From the NCBI GenBank assembly GCA_017302045.1, contig JAFLED010000002.1:1-45385 (forward strand): 45,385 bases of DNA. Direction: 5' to 3'. Positions within the stretch are counted from its first letter, which is position 1, and each line of letters opens with the position of its first letter. The notes under the pieces were generated by a model that saw only the letters and a list, made by a program, of their open reading frames with translations, did not search any database and was not told the origin of the DNA. The DNA comes from Spirochaetota bacterium. GTDB lineage: Bacteria; Spirochaetota; Leptospiria; Turneriellales; Turneriellaceae. Shown in pieces: positions 17,447 to 26,712 of this stretch. The translations under genes were made by a program, and so were the position numbers.

Positions 17447-18418
17447 ATGAAGACGATGCGCGCAGTCTGGCGTGAAGAGTATTGCGCTCCCGAAAAAGCG
17501 GGCTGCAAGAATGTGGATATCCCCCTGCCGGGGCCGGGAGAAGTTCTCGTGCGCGTTATGGCGACGACCGTGAACCGCACCGACTGCGCGATCTTGACGG
17601 GAAAACCTTTCATCATGCGGTTCTTTACGGGGTTCGGTCGCCCAAAATCACCCATTCCGGGAACCGATTTTGCAGGCATCGTCGAGAGTGTCGGTGAAGG
17701 TGTCACGGCTTTCAAAGCCGGTGATCGTGTCTGGGGTTTCGACGACCAGGGGCTCGCGACACAGGCTGAATATGCGGTGATTCCGGTTAAAAAGGCGATC
17801 TTGCCCCTACCCGGAAAAATTTCTTTTACCGATGCTGCGGCGAGTGCCGAGGGTGCGCACTATGCGTACAATTTTCTGAACAAGGTCAAGCTGCGCGCGG
17901 GGCAAAAGGCGCTCGTGCTGGGTGCCACAGGGGCGATCGGTTCGGCATTGCTGCAGTTCTGTAAATACCACGGCCTGCACGTAACCGCGACGGGGCCGAC
18001 CCCTGAGCTCAAGCGGGTCAAAGCGCTCGGTGCGGATGGCGTGATCGATTACCTGGCAGAAGATTTTACGGCAACCGGTGAGACATATGATTATGTTTTC
18101 GATGCGGTCGGTAAGAGCACATTTGGCATCTGTAAACGTCTGCTGGTGCCTCGGGGGATTTATATTTCATCAGAGCCAGGTCCCGGTGGGCAGAACATCT
18201 TTCTCGCGCTGTGGGGTTTATTCCGCCTCGGCCGGCGCGTAATTTTTCCTGTCCCTTCGAATATTCGCCGCAGCCTGGGTTTTGTCGCCGAACTTACCGC
18301 GCAGGGTAAATTCAAGCCTCTCATCGACAAACACTACGCGATTGAAAAAGCGGGTGAAGCGTATGCCTATGCAGCGTCGGGGAAGAAGATTGGGAATATC
18401 ATTTTGGACTTGGAATAA
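17447..18418 (+). CDS. Quinone-oxidoreductase-like MDR-family dehydrogenase
   Basis: The 323-residue protein has the GroES-like N-terminal domain (PGPGEVLVRVMATTVNRTDC, PGTDFAGIVESVGEGVTAFKAGDRVWGF) and a Rossmann domain with GATGAIGSALLQF. There is no structural-zinc cysteine loop, which points to the zinc-independent quinone oxidoreductase branch using NADPH. A hydrophobic insert near residues 240-260 (NIFLALWGLFRLG) is typical of one subgroup. Start at ATG 17447; ATG 17456 is also possible. Substrate unknown. Confidence 0.9.
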   Translation: MKTMRAVWREEYCAPEKAGCKNVDIPLPGPGEVLVRVMATTVNRTDCAILTGKPFIMRFFTGFGRPKSPIPGTDFAGIVESVGEGVTAFKAGDRVWGFDDQGLATQAEYAVIPVKKAILPLPGKISFTDAAASAEGAHYAYNFLNKVKLRAGQKALVLGATGAIGSALLQFCKYHGLHVTATGPTPELKRVKALGADGVIDYLAEDFTATGETYDYVFDAVGKSTFGICKRLLVPRGIYISSEPGPGGQNIFLALWGLFRLGRRVIFPVPSNIRRSLGFVAELTAQGKFKPLIDKHYAIEKAGEAYAYAASGKKIGNIILDLE

Positions 18419-18466
18419 TTCGCGAATCGAGTCCCTCTTTAACAGAGCCCGGTTACCGAGCGAGGT

Positions 18467-19621
18467 CTATTTCTCGCCTTGGAGCCGTTTCTTTTCTTTT
18501 TCAGCATCGCGCTCAATGCGACTCATTCGAAGTTGTATCTCTGTCCGGCGCATCTCGAGCTTACGCACCTCATCCCGATGCCTCGCCCGGGCATAATAGC
18601 TCGAGGCCGATTCGCCCCCACCTTGATATTTTGCCCCGCAGTTTTGTCCACGCTCGTCGCAACGGTAGTCTGTCACGCCTTTCGACGCGGAACCGTATTG
18701 CTGACTGCCCTGGCCATGCGTGCCGATCTGAGATTCAATGCTGTCTAATTCGGCACGCAGATTGTCGAGCTCTTGCTCCAGCGCAAGAAGACGCGGCGAA
18801 GTATTCGGAGCTTTGGCCTCTTTTTTGGGGTTGCGCTTTGCTGCATTCAGGGCTCGGTTGCGTGCAAAGTCTGCTTCCATGGCTTCGCCTTCGGCTGCTG
18901 TCACTAGTACCTTGTAATTGAAGACGGTGGAGAATTCGTTATCCTCGCGTTTTGCCAGCGCGCCCTGTGGACAAAGTCTCAGGACTCGCAGAAACTGATA
19001 CGTTTCTCTATTATAGACTCTGTCGCCCTTCTTAAAGCGATCATGCTTTATTTCCGGGGCTTTTCCTAACAACTGTTCATACTGTTTCTTGTCGTAATGG
19101 CAAATTTCTTCGCGCAGGTTACCCTCGGAAATTTCCAAACGCTTCAGGTGTTTTACCCATTTTTGCACAAGCTTATCGTTTACTCCGGGTTGATGCCGGT
19201 AAACCGCTATTTCGAGGGCCGTGCGATCGCCCGTCTTGGTGTCCAAAAGGCTCTCTTTTCGTGCGTTCATGATCAGGGCATCGAAAGCCGCATCATCTTT
19301 CGCCGCGTAGAGGCAGTTTCCCTCTTTGCAGAACCGGTTCGACGTTACTGGCGCCCCGGGAATGCATGAAGCGGCCTGGCAGTTTTTGTCCTTGATCTTT
19401 CTTTCGAGCCGCAGCGAACACTTGATGAGCTTTGTGTCGCCGATCTCTAAACCGTGTGCGAGTATCTTGTCATCGAACCAGAAGCCCGGTAAACCGCATG
19501 AACCAGTATCCTCGGTTTCTTTCTTCTCTTTGACCTTAACGCCTGCTGACAGCTGTGCGCTCGCGAGAATACTGATCACCCCCAGGGTCAAGAGTATCGC
19601 ACGGTTTGCCCGAAATTTCAT
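18467..19621 (-). CDS. Secreted Cys-containing coiled-coil protein of unknown function
   Basis: I start at ATG 19621, which gives a signal peptide (MKFRANRAILLTLGVISILASAQLSAG). A TTG at 19669 would add 16 residues before it. The mature protein has eight or more cysteines, mostly in the first 190 residues (GSCGLPG, KNCQAASCIPG, RFCKEGNCLYA), and a short stretch resembling an ankyrin unit (DTKTGDRTALEIAVYRHQ). The C-terminal third is a charged coiled coil (LLALEQELDNLRAELDSIESQI, then KLEMRRTEIQLRMSRIERDAEKEKKRL). No family recognised. It follows namZ by 60 bases on the same strand. Confidence 0.75.
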   Translation of the reverse strand: MKFRANRAILLTLGVISILASAQLSAGVKVKEKKETEDTGSCGLPGFWFDDKILAHGLEIGDTKLIKCSLRLERKIKDKNCQAASCIPGAPVTSNRFCKEGNCLYAAKDDAAFDALIMNARKESLLDTKTGDRTALEIAVYRHQPGVNDKLVQKWVKHLKRLEISEGNLREEICHYDKKQYEQLLGKAPEIKHDRFKKGDRVYNRETYQFLRVLRLCPQGALAKREDNEFSTVFNYKVLVTAAEGEAMEADFARNRALNAAKRNPKKEAKAPNTSPRLLALEQELDNLRAELDSIESQIGTHGQGSQQYGSASKGVTDYRCDERGQNCGAKYQGGGESASSYYARARHRDEVRKLEMRRTEIQLRMSRIERDAEKEKKRLQGEK

Positions 19622-19681
19622 ACATGCAGGAATGAAGATTTTTGCCAAAACGACAATCAAAAATGGCAAAGCTGGCTAAAA

Positions 19682-20857
19682 TCAGCGGTAAAAACGGAAA
19701 TCCTGAATATAGGATAAAAATGCCGATTCTTCTTGCATATAAAACTGCCGGTAATCGCGGAGTGCCTCACCTTTCTCGGTATTCATGCGAAACTTTTCTG
19801 AACCGGTCAGAAGATCAATCGCGAGAACATCGGTAACATACTCATAAGGCTCGCGCCGCCAGTCGAATTCTTTCGGCCAGAGATCGTGCGCAGTTTTCAC
19901 CATCGCCAGCCCGGTGAAATAGCTTTGAAAAAGTGTGGCATCCGTTACATGGACGAACACGCCGCCGCAAACCTCGTCTTTGAACTTATGGAATGTCGGT
20001 TTGAAATAAAGCGGGCGAAAGTAGGCGCCAGGAATATTCTGCGCGTTGAGTGCAGCGGCATATTTTTTCGGATCGATAAAAGGTGCCCCAATGATTTCGA
20101 AGGGCCGAGTCGTGCCGCGCCCTTCGGAAACATTCGTCGCTTCGAAAAGGCAGGTTCCGGGGTACACCAGCACGGTATCGAGCGTTGGCATATTCGGTGA
20201 CGGTTGTACCCAGAGGCCGCCTGTTTCGGCATATAGTATGTCGCGCCGCCAGCCATCCACCCTGATAATTTCAAGATCGGCGTTCCAGTTTTCGGTCTTG
20301 TTGAGCAGCGCAGCGATCTCACCAATGGTCAGGCCATGCCGCACCGCCAGCGGGTAGGCACCGACAAACGACTCACAGCCCTTGTGTACAATGCCGCCTT
20401 CGATCACCTGGCCACCCAGCGGGTTCGGGCGGTCGCAGACAATAACGCGGATGCCCTTTTGGGCGCAGGCCTCGATACAGAATGCCATGGTGTATGCGTA
20501 GGTATAATAGCGGCAGCCGATATCTTGAATGTCGACGATAAGCGTATCGATGTCTTCAAGATCACGAGCCGCGGGTTTTAGTTCTTCTTTAGTTTGACCA
20601 TAGAGGCTGACTGCCTTGAGGCCCGTGAAGCCATCGACTTCATCGGCGACCGTGATCTGGTCTTGCTCGGTGCCGAACATGCCATGCTCGGGGGCAAATA
20701 TTTTCACGGGGGGATATCCCCCTTGGATAAGCGCTTCAAACAAATAGCGGCCGTCGCTGGCGACCGAGCTCTGGTTAACGAGTAGCGCGAAGCGCCGGCC
20801 TTTCAGATACTTCTGAGGGTCGGCAAGAAGGCGGTCTACGCCGAAAGTGACGGGCAT
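19682..20857 (-). CDS. namZ: Exo-beta-N-acetylmuramidase NamZ (DUF1343, GH171)
   Basis: The 391-residue protein shows the DUF1343 pattern throughout: FALLVNQSSV, KIFAPEHGMFG (residues 53-61), VDIQDIGCRYYTYAYTM, CDRPNPLGG and a C-terminal half with PNMPTLDTVLVYPGTCLFEATNVSEGRGTTRPFE. Characterised members remove terminal MurNAc from peptidoglycan pieces, and the PEHG block holds the proposed catalytic acid. No signal peptide is visible, so it may act on imported fragments. It lies 40 bases after clpP on the same strand. AmgK- and MurU-like genes later in the window could use its product. Confidence 0.9.
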   Translation of the reverse strand: MPVTFGVDRLLADPQKYLKGRRFALLVNQSSVASDGRYLFEALIQGGYPPVKIFAPEHGMFGTEQDQITVADEVDGFTGLKAVSLYGQTKEELKPAARDLEDIDTLIVDIQDIGCRYYTYAYTMAFCIEACAQKGIRVIVCDRPNPLGGQVIEGGIVHKGCESFVGAYPLAVRHGLTIGEIAALLNKTENWNADLEIIRVDGWRRDILYAETGGLWVQPSPNMPTLDTVLVYPGTCLFEATNVSEGRGTTRPFEIIGAPFIDPKKYAAALNAQNIPGAYFRPLYFKPTFHKFKDEVCGGVFVHVTDATLFQSYFTGLAMVKTAHDLWPKEFDWRREPYEYVTDVLAIDLLTGSEKFRMNTEKGEALRDYRQFYMQEESAFLSYIQDFRFYR

Positions 20858-20897
20858 TGCGGCAAAGCGGCGAAACGCCCTGCCGCGTAAAACCCGG

Positions 20898-21533
20898 TTA
20901 ACTCTCGAGTTCGGCTAAGTTGCGCAAGACCTTATCGGCCAAACCGTAATCGACCGCCGCCTGCGCATCGAGGTAATAATCGCGATCGGTGTCTTTCTCG
21001 ACGCGTTCGAGCGGTTGTCCGGTTGTTGCAGCGATGATGCGGTTCATCTCAGCGCGTGTATTGCGTATGTTATCGGCGAAAATCTTGAGGTCGGTTGCAG
21101 GCGCGCGCACTTCGCCGCTGATGAGCGGTTGGTGAATGAGTACCTTGGCGTGTTCAAAGACATAGCGGTGGCCTTTTTCGCCGACGGTGAGAAAGATTGC
21201 GCCCATGGAAGCGGCGGTACCCATTGCGATTGTATAAACGGGCGAGCTGATCATTTTCATCACATCGTAAACCGCAAGACCTGCCGTGATGACTCCGCCT
21301 GGTGAGTTAATAAAGAAGTAGATCGGTTTACCCGGGTCAGCTGCTTCGAGATAGAGCAAGCGCTCGACGAGAATTTCAGCAGATTTATCGGTCACGGGGC
21401 CCCAGAGAAAGATCTGGCGCTTGTCGATGAACTTCTCGGCGAGACGCTCGACGAGGGGGGCGCGCATCTGCGCCTTTTCGTTTTTTTTCTTCGCCTCGCG
21501 TACGGGCGGACTTTTCTTCTTAGTCGAATTCAT
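20898..21533 (-). CDS. clpP: ClpP-family serine protease subunit
   Basis: From ATG 21533 the product is 211 residues. The triad is present: Ser109 in GTAASMGA, His134 in LIHQPL, and Asp185 in TDRDYYLDA. INSPGG and the C-terminal AVDYGLADKVL are also typical. An N-terminal extension of about 25 residues is rich in Lys and lacks the usual MIP(x)V start, which suggests a variant ClpP rather than the main housekeeping copy. ClpP rings degrade proteins fed by Clp ATPases in the cytoplasm. An upstream TTG at 21581 would lengthen it. It is followed by namZ. Confidence 0.9.
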   Translation of the reverse strand: MNSTKKKSPPVREAKKKNEKAQMRAPLVERLAEKFIDKRQIFLWGPVTDKSAEILVERLLYLEAADPGKPIYFFINSPGGVITAGLAVYDVMKMISSPVYTIAMGTAASMGAIFLTVGEKGHRYVFEHAKVLIHQPLISGEVRAPATDLKIFADNIRNTRAEMNRIIAATTGQPLERVEKDTDRDYYLDAQAAVDYGLADKVLRNLAELES

Positions 21534-21683
21534 ATGCGAAAGATAAGATTTAGCGCCAACGGCGTCGATTATTTTCACCAAGAATTGCGTCGTTGCCGAA
21601 AAAAAAATGGCATTGGATCAACTGAATGCTCGTAGAGGAAAATGCACCACACTTTATGGCGCATTTTGTCAGATGAGCCTATT

Positions 21684-21833
21684 TCAGTACTTTACCCACT
21701 GACCACCGACCTTCAGGCAAAGCTCTTGTGATGCGTCGCGGTTCATAGAACCTCCGAAACGAAATGCAGAATAGGTCTCGAAACCCGGTTGCGAGAAACC
21801 GTCAAGAAAATGCCCCGCCCGTGGCCAGCATCA
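21684..21833 (-). pseudogene. Frameshifted small gene remnant
   Basis: After the DUF4386 gene an ATG at 21833 opens only ten codons (MMLATGGAFS) before a stop. A neighbouring frame then reads HFLDGFSQPGFETYSAFRF and on to ELCLKVGGQWVKY with a stop at 21684-21686. This looks like a real protein C-terminus of about 45 residues broken by a frameshift. No family recognised. The remaining spacer up to clpP (21534-21683) shows nothing else. Confidence 0.35.
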
Positions 21834-21837
21834 TGCC

Positions 21838-22395
21838 CTATACTGTGCGCAAACCCTTTACCATGAGCCAGATGCCGAATACCAATTCAAAAAGACCGCC
21901 TGGCAGCGAGAGAATTATACCGTAGGGCAATCCGAGAAATTCGGCGATGATACCTGCCAGAAGCAGAGCATAGCCGAAAAAGCCCCATGCGGCAATGAAG
22001 CGCGGCACCATATGGGCGCGGTAGAGCAGGCCACAAAAGAAGAGGCTGCCAATAGCCAGCGTTGCCATGCCAAGGTTGTAGACGAGCATGTTTTCACGCA
22101 GGCCTGCCTTTAAAAGAAAAACCGCGCCCATGCCGAGCAAGGCGGCCTCGCCGAACCGCGCGATCTGATAAATCCATGCGACCCATGGTCGAACGCGTTG
22201 CAGAGCATCGAAAAGCAGCGTACCGATTGCCGCGACGATGAGCGAGTTGAGCAGCATCAGGCCAACGCCGGCGAAAAGTTTAAGGCCGCGGCTGCCCACA
22301 GCGAGGTTCATACCGAATCCGTAGGCAAGAAACGCCGCGAGAAAAAATATGCCCGCGAGGCGAACCTGCCAGGTTTTGTCGATTGCAGCGGCCAT
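21838..22395 (-). CDS. DUF4386-type membrane protein
   Basis: A 185-residue protein with about six transmembrane segments (for example RLAGIFFLAAFLAYGFGM, GLMLLNSLIVAAIGTLLF, GFFGYALLLAGIIAEFLGL). The layout, including a small-residue-rich end GGLFELVFGIWLMVKG, matches DUF4386 membrane proteins, whose function is unknown. It begins 17 bases after the adenylate cyclase stop on the same strand and may be co-transcribed with it. Confidence 0.75.
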   Translation of the reverse strand: MAAAIDKTWQVRLAGIFFLAAFLAYGFGMNLAVGSRGLKLFAGVGLMLLNSLIVAAIGTLLFDALQRVRPWVAWIYQIARFGEAALLGMGAVFLLKAGLRENMLVYNLGMATLAIGSLFFCGLLYRAHMVPRFIAAWGFFGYALLLAGIIAEFLGLPYGIILSLPGGLFELVFGIWLMVKGLRTV

Positions 22396-22412
22396 TTACG
22401 GATAACCCTGAC

Positions 22413-24935
22413 TCATTTACTCTTCATTACATAAACGCCATCCCAGTCTTTAGGAGGAGCTTTTTTGATATAAGCCTTGCAGCGTTCGATGAACATTTCG
22501 GCGAGCGGGTCTTTGGGAAAGGTTTTGCCGAGTTGCGTGTAAAGGCCGAGGGCTTTTTCGAAATCCTGTTCCATGTAAGCGTTAAAAGCCTTTTCGGTAA
22601 GCTTTTGTGACTCGATATCTTCTTTCGTCGGTGCAATTGTGTCATCGCCGGGCAGACCCGCTAATAAGTGGTAAATCCGCACGCCCTGGCTCTTACCCTT
22701 CACTGCGACGACATCGACGGGTCTGAAGCAGAAGCGGGATTTCACCTTTTCGTATGTGCTTTCGCCGACGATGATATTCGTGCCATAGTATTTGTTGATT
22801 GCTTCGAGTCGCGACGCGAGATTCACCGAATCGCCGAGCACAGTGTAATTCATGCGGTCGCTCGAGCCCATGTTGCCGACGCTGACATCGCCCGAGCTGA
22901 TACCGAAGCGCGTATAGAGTTCGGGTTTGCCTTCGGCAATCCAGCGTTTGTTGAGGTCTTTGAGTTTTGCGGTGCAGAGCAGCGCTGTTTTGCAGCTATG
23001 GTATTCCTGCTCTGCGTCGGGTAGCGGCGCGCCCCAGAAAGACATGATCGCGTCGCCGATGTATTTGTCGACAGTGCCTTGTTGCGCGAGAATAATCTTG
23101 GTAAGGCTATCGAGATATTCCGAAATGTGGATGAGCAGCTCTTCGGTCGTCATGCTCTCAGAAATTGTGGTGAACCCCGCGATGTCGGTGAACATCATCG
23201 TCAGGTGGCGTTTCTCCCCGCCCAGCTCGGCGCCCTTACCCGATTCGATGAGCTGTTTGACGAGTGTGAACGGCACAAACTTACTGAACGCTTTGAGACC
23301 GTGTTTCATCGAAGCGAGGGCATCGGCGATGAGAGAAATCTCGTAAAAGAAAGAACGATGCCGCACCGATTCGTCGATATCGAGATTCTGGATGCGGTTC
23401 ATATCCTGCGCGATGAGTTTCAGCGGCGCCAGAATGCGGTGCGCAGCGTAGATGATTGCTCCGATCGATAACATCAGTATCGCGAGAGAAATCAGCGTCA
23501 CGTGCAGAATCGTTGTTTTCAGTGCTCCGATAAAGTCGTTCACCGGCACGAGAATGCCGATCATCCATTCTTTACCGTAGCTCTCTGGAAAATCCTGGAA
23601 GCTGGCGAGATATTCTTCACCCGCGGCGCTGAAGCGCATGTTGTACGTATAATTGATCGATTCGAGTACGTCGTCGACGGTGGGGATAACCTCTTTCGGC
23701 AAATTCGGATTCAGCGTGATGGTCTTTTTTTCGTCGTTCAGCGTGTAGATCCTATCGAAAGCCTTACGCGGTTCGGCCTCGAGGCGTTTTACCGCCTTGT
23801 GGTAATCCTGATAGTTAAGCCGTTTGGGTATATTTTTTCCGTCGCTGAGGTTCGATTTTTCTTTGTATTTGTGAAACGCCGCCGCGAGCGCGGGATTCTC
23901 CACTTCGTCTGCCTTGGCAAACCGGCATTTCGGCGGGGGCTCTTTTACCGCGGGGTCGGCCGCCTGCTTTCTTTGGCGCGCCAATTCTTTCGCCGTTCTT
24001 TCTTTTTTTCGGGGTTCTTTTTGGCCTGGCTTCGCCACGGTTGGGGGCGGAGCTGCCCCTGCCTGGGGTGCGGGTTCGGGGGCATTTTCTTCACAGCGCG
24101 TGATCTTATCCATCTCGGGATACGCGATCACTTTGCCCTCGCCATCGAGAATGAACGCAAAACCGTTTTGTCCGACATTGAGGCGCGATGAAATACCGTC
24201 TTTGAGCGAGAGTGCAATGCTCGCCGAGATCACGATGTTTGTTTTGCCGGCGGCATCGCGTATCGCTTCGACATTTGCGGTGCCGAATTCGCCGTTGCCA
24301 TAAATACGCACGTCGGTCCAGGTATTGCCCTTGGCTTTGTCAGCATCCGTGTACCAGGCTTTGGTGCGCGCATCGTAGGTGATTTTACCCGCGGGCACGA
24401 CTTCGCGATCCACAACCTTCATTTTTTTGTCCATGTAGAGATAGTACTCGATGCCTCCCGGTTTGTCGACATAGTGCGACCGAAAGGCCACTTCAGCCGG
24501 CAGCGGCTTTGCTTTATTGACACTGTATTTGGGGTCTTCAAAGATCTTGCCGACCATGAGCAATGAGCCGGTGCTGTCGCCTGCACTGATGGCAAAGATC
24601 TCGCGCTGTGCTTTGAGTTGGCCCACCATGACGGGAAAGAGTTTTTCGTAGTTGCCGCGCACCGTGCTGACGTCTTTAAAACCGTAGGTCGTCGCCGTGA
24701 CGGTCCGCTTGGCGGTGCCGAGGTAGCGTAAAACGTCGCGGCGCATGCTGCGGTTTGTCGATTTCATCATCTGCCACGCCGATTTCAGCGCGCCATCCGA
24801 AGTTTCAATGTAGGTATAGACCAGGGTAAAAATCGACGAAACCGCAAGCAGCAATACGACGAGAGTCGTGATTGCCAGTTGAAGCTGGCTTTTACCGCGT
24901 GTGAAAAGTTTGGTGACGTCGAATTCTTGTTTCAT
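22413..24935 (-). CDS. Membrane adenylate cyclase (class III) with periplasmic Cache domain
   Basis: The 840-residue protein makes cAMP. Order: TM helix (about 20-42), periplasmic dCache-type sensor (about 45-470), TM helix (about 475-498), HAMP-like linker, class III cyclase domain (about 570-755) and a helical, TPR-like tail. Metal Asp residues lie in MMFTDIAGFT and GDAIMSF, Lys and Asp for adenine recognition in DKYIGDA and VLGDSVNLASRLE. The sensor contains a Pro/Lys-rich insert bounded by Cys281 and Cys337. Ribosome site GAGGAG precedes the ATG. A DUF4386 gene follows. The sensed ligand is unknown. Confidence 0.93.
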   Translation of the reverse strand: MKQEFDVTKLFTRGKSQLQLAITTLVVLLLAVSSIFTLVYTYIETSDGALKSAWQMMKSTNRSMRRDVLRYLGTAKRTVTATTYGFKDVSTVRGNYEKLFPVMVGQLKAQREIFAISAGDSTGSLLMVGKIFEDPKYSVNKAKPLPAEVAFRSHYVDKPGGIEYYLYMDKKMKVVDREVVPAGKITYDARTKAWYTDADKAKGNTWTDVRIYGNGEFGTANVEAIRDAAGKTNIVISASIALSLKDGISSRLNVGQNGFAFILDGEGKVIAYPEMDKITRCEENAPEPAPQAGAAPPPTVAKPGQKEPRKKERTAKELARQRKQAADPAVKEPPPKCRFAKADEVENPALAAAFHKYKEKSNLSDGKNIPKRLNYQDYHKAVKRLEAEPRKAFDRIYTLNDEKKTITLNPNLPKEVIPTVDDVLESINYTYNMRFSAAGEEYLASFQDFPESYGKEWMIGILVPVNDFIGALKTTILHVTLISLAILMLSIGAIIYAAHRILAPLKLIAQDMNRIQNLDIDESVRHRSFFYEISLIADALASMKHGLKAFSKFVPFTLVKQLIESGKGAELGGEKRHLTMMFTDIAGFTTISESMTTEELLIHISEYLDSLTKIILAQQGTVDKYIGDAIMSFWGAPLPDAEQEYHSCKTALLCTAKLKDLNKRWIAEGKPELYTRFGISSGDVSVGNMGSSDRMNYTVLGDSVNLASRLEAINKYYGTNIIVGESTYEKVKSRFCFRPVDVVAVKGKSQGVRIYHLLAGLPGDDTIAPTKEDIESQKLTEKAFNAYMEQDFEKALGLYTQLGKTFPKDPLAEMFIERCKAYIKKAPPKDWDGVYVMKSK

Positions 24936-25010
24936 AGGAATACCGACTCCTCATGATCAGGATAGCCGGTTACGTCAAACCATTTAGCAAGGTCTGGACG
25001 CTCCGATGCC

Positions 25011-25703
25011 CTACGATCGGTCGCGCGCAGCTGTTTTCTCAATGGCGTCGAGTAATAGGTTCAGCCCGAAAAAAAATTCCGCGTCATAATCGCTGTCGCC
25101 CGTTGGGTTCGTCGGCATTTTGGCCACATGCGCCATGATTTCTACCAGGTGAGGGTGGCTTCCCGCCGGAATAAAATCATGAACGGCGGCAATGATCATC
25201 TTACGCTCATGCGCAGTCTGTACCCAGTTGAGCTCTTGCGTCACGAAGCCAAAAATAAAACTATCGAGTAGCACAAAGGCGCGGTAACTTTGTTCCACGG
25301 ACAAACCGCCCCGGCGCAGAAAACCGAGTACTGCGTTTGCATATGCCATGCGTACTGTGCTCGGGTTGCGGCGTGATTCGAAGATAGGGGCGATCCACGG
25401 GTGTTTAAATATCACACGGCGTGCCGAAATTGCACGCGAATGCATCGCTTCGCGCCAGGGGGTTTGTTCGGGTGGCAGTTCTATTTCAGCGATGACGAGA
25501 TCAACAAGCCCGTCGAAGACTGCTTCTTTATTGGCGACATGTTTATAAAGAGACATCGCCTCGACATTGAGTTTTGCAGCCAGGGTACGCATCGATAACG
25601 CTTCGATGCCATCTTTGTCAGCAAGGGCTAATGCAGCATGGAGTATACGGTCTATGCTAAGGGGTTTATGTTTTCGCGAAACTGCCTTCTTGCGCGCCGC
25701 CAT
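25011..25703 (-). CDS. TetR-family regulator (TetR_C_1 type)
   Basis: From ATG 25703 the protein has a basic N-terminal tail, a TetR helix-turn-helix (about residues 17-62, IDRILHAALALADKDGIEALSMRTLAAKLNVEAMSLYKHVANKEAV) and a ligand-binding domain with features of the TetR_C_1 group (PWREAM, HPWIAPIF, FLLRRGG-like segment, FVLLDSFIFGFV). A longer start at 25742 adds 13 residues. It is divergent from the TonB-like gene, and a perfect 23-bp palindrome lies between them, so it probably represses both itself and the envelope genes at 25895 and 26797. The effector is unknown. Confidence 0.88.
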   Translation of the reverse strand: MAARKKAVSRKHKPLSIDRILHAALALADKDGIEALSMRTLAAKLNVEAMSLYKHVANKEAVFDGLVDLVIAEIELPPEQTPWREAMHSRAISARRVIFKHPWIAPIFESRRNPSTVRMAYANAVLGFLRRGGLSVEQSYRAFVLLDSFIFGFVTQELNWVQTAHERKMIIAAVHDFIPAGSHPHLVEIMAHVAKMPTNPTGDSDYDAEFFFGLNLLLDAIEKTAARDRS

Positions 25704-25764
25704 AGCAACCGGCAGCTGCCATAAATGCCGTTGCCTCTGCAACCGAAATTAACAAAAATGCTTT

Positions 25765-25787
25765 ACAGGCTTACGTCGTAAGCCTGT
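25765..25787. promoter_or_regulatory. Probable TetR operator, perfect 10-bp palindrome
   Basis: ACAGGCTTAC and GTAAGCCTGT form perfect inverted arms around a GTC centre, between the divergent tetR-like gene (start 25703) and the gene at 25895. The CTTACnnnGTAAG core is of the kind bound by TetR_C_1 regulators. A second copy lies at 26737-26753. Confidence 0.7.
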
Positions 25788-25894
25788 CATGGGGTGCGAT
25801 GTTAGCCGCGCAATAAGAGAATGCAGGGCGTCAAATCTCCCTGTTGGACTCTGTGCTTATCGGTCCGGTTTTTCAAGAGTTTGCGCAGCCCGAA

Positions 25895-26674
25895 ATGATA
25901 GAACGACGGCCAAACGCAGTTAAAAAACTCATTATCTTTGCCGCGCTTTCCCTCTCGCTCCATGCGGGCGTTTTCCTGCTGCTGTTTTTTGCGACGCGAT
26001 ATGCGATTCAAAATGTGATAACCATTCATCCAGTCGTCATTGAAACAAACCGTAGATTATCCTCAAAAACTCGTGCAAGAAACGCTCCTGGTACGCCTTA
26101 CAACGACCTGGCCCCACTCTTGTCGCCGGGTGGCAGAAAGTTCGATGCAACAGGGGTTTTTTCTCTACCCGACTTCTATACAGCTAACCCGTCGGGAAAT
26201 CCCAATCTCACCAGGCCCGGGGCCCCAGAGCAGAGCGGGTCTGGCGTCGAACCTGGCAGGTTCAGCACCGGGTTCGACACTAAAAGATATACAACACTCC
26301 AATACCACGAATTCAAAGTGGCTAAGATGCTCCGCTTAACGGAAATCCCATGGCTTGAAAATCCGGCCCAATGCTTGTTTATGGAGAGATATATTCTCGA
26401 TTTTCTAAACGACAGACTACGGCTCAAGACCTGGTATACTCTGGGGGCGGCCTCCCGATTGCCAGATGATTCTGAAAAAAAGGCACTGGTCTACTACCTG
26501 CGGCGGCTGCAACTGCGGGTTATGGTCGATGGATCGGCTGAACAGCTTAAGAATATTTCCGTAACCTACCGTAACATCTACGAGGCTTTGAATCCGGATT
26601 TAAAACAGTATTGGGATAGTTTAACGGGAAACTACCAGGCGCTCAATGATCCAGAGCGTAGTCCCGAGTTTTGA
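25895..26674 (+). CDS. TonB-like membrane-anchored periplasmic protein
   Basis: ATG 25895 gives MIERRPNAVKKLIIFAALSLSLHAGVFLLLFF, a short cytoplasmic tail and one transmembrane helix with the His-containing pattern seen at the N-terminus of TonB-like proteins. A Pro/Gly/Ser-rich periplasmic linker and a helical C-terminal domain (about 110 residues) follow. A TTG at 25844 would extend it by 17 residues. I do not see a standard TonB C-terminal domain, so TonB function is only suggested. It lies directly after the palindromic operator, and the barrel gene at 26797 has a similar operator, which suggests a joint envelope function. Confidence 0.65.
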   Translation: MIERRPNAVKKLIIFAALSLSLHAGVFLLLFFATRYAIQNVITIHPVVIETNRRLSSKTRARNAPGTPYNDLAPLLSPGGRKFDATGVFSLPDFYTANPSGNPNLTRPGAPEQSGSGVEPGRFSTGFDTKRYTTLQYHEFKVAKMLRLTEIPWLENPAQCLFMERYILDFLNDRLRLKTWYTLGAASRLPDDSEKKALVYYLRRLQLRVMVDGSAEQLKNISVTYRNIYEALNPDLKQYWDSLTGNYQALNDPERSPEF

Positions 26675-26712
26675 AACGCAACGCGATGCTACGTTCGACC
26701 CACGACGGCACA

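Noticed and set aside
25895-26674. True TonB
   Set aside because: The N-terminal helix and linker resemble TonB, but the conserved C-terminal TonB domain is not visible and no ExbB/ExbD genes are adjacent.
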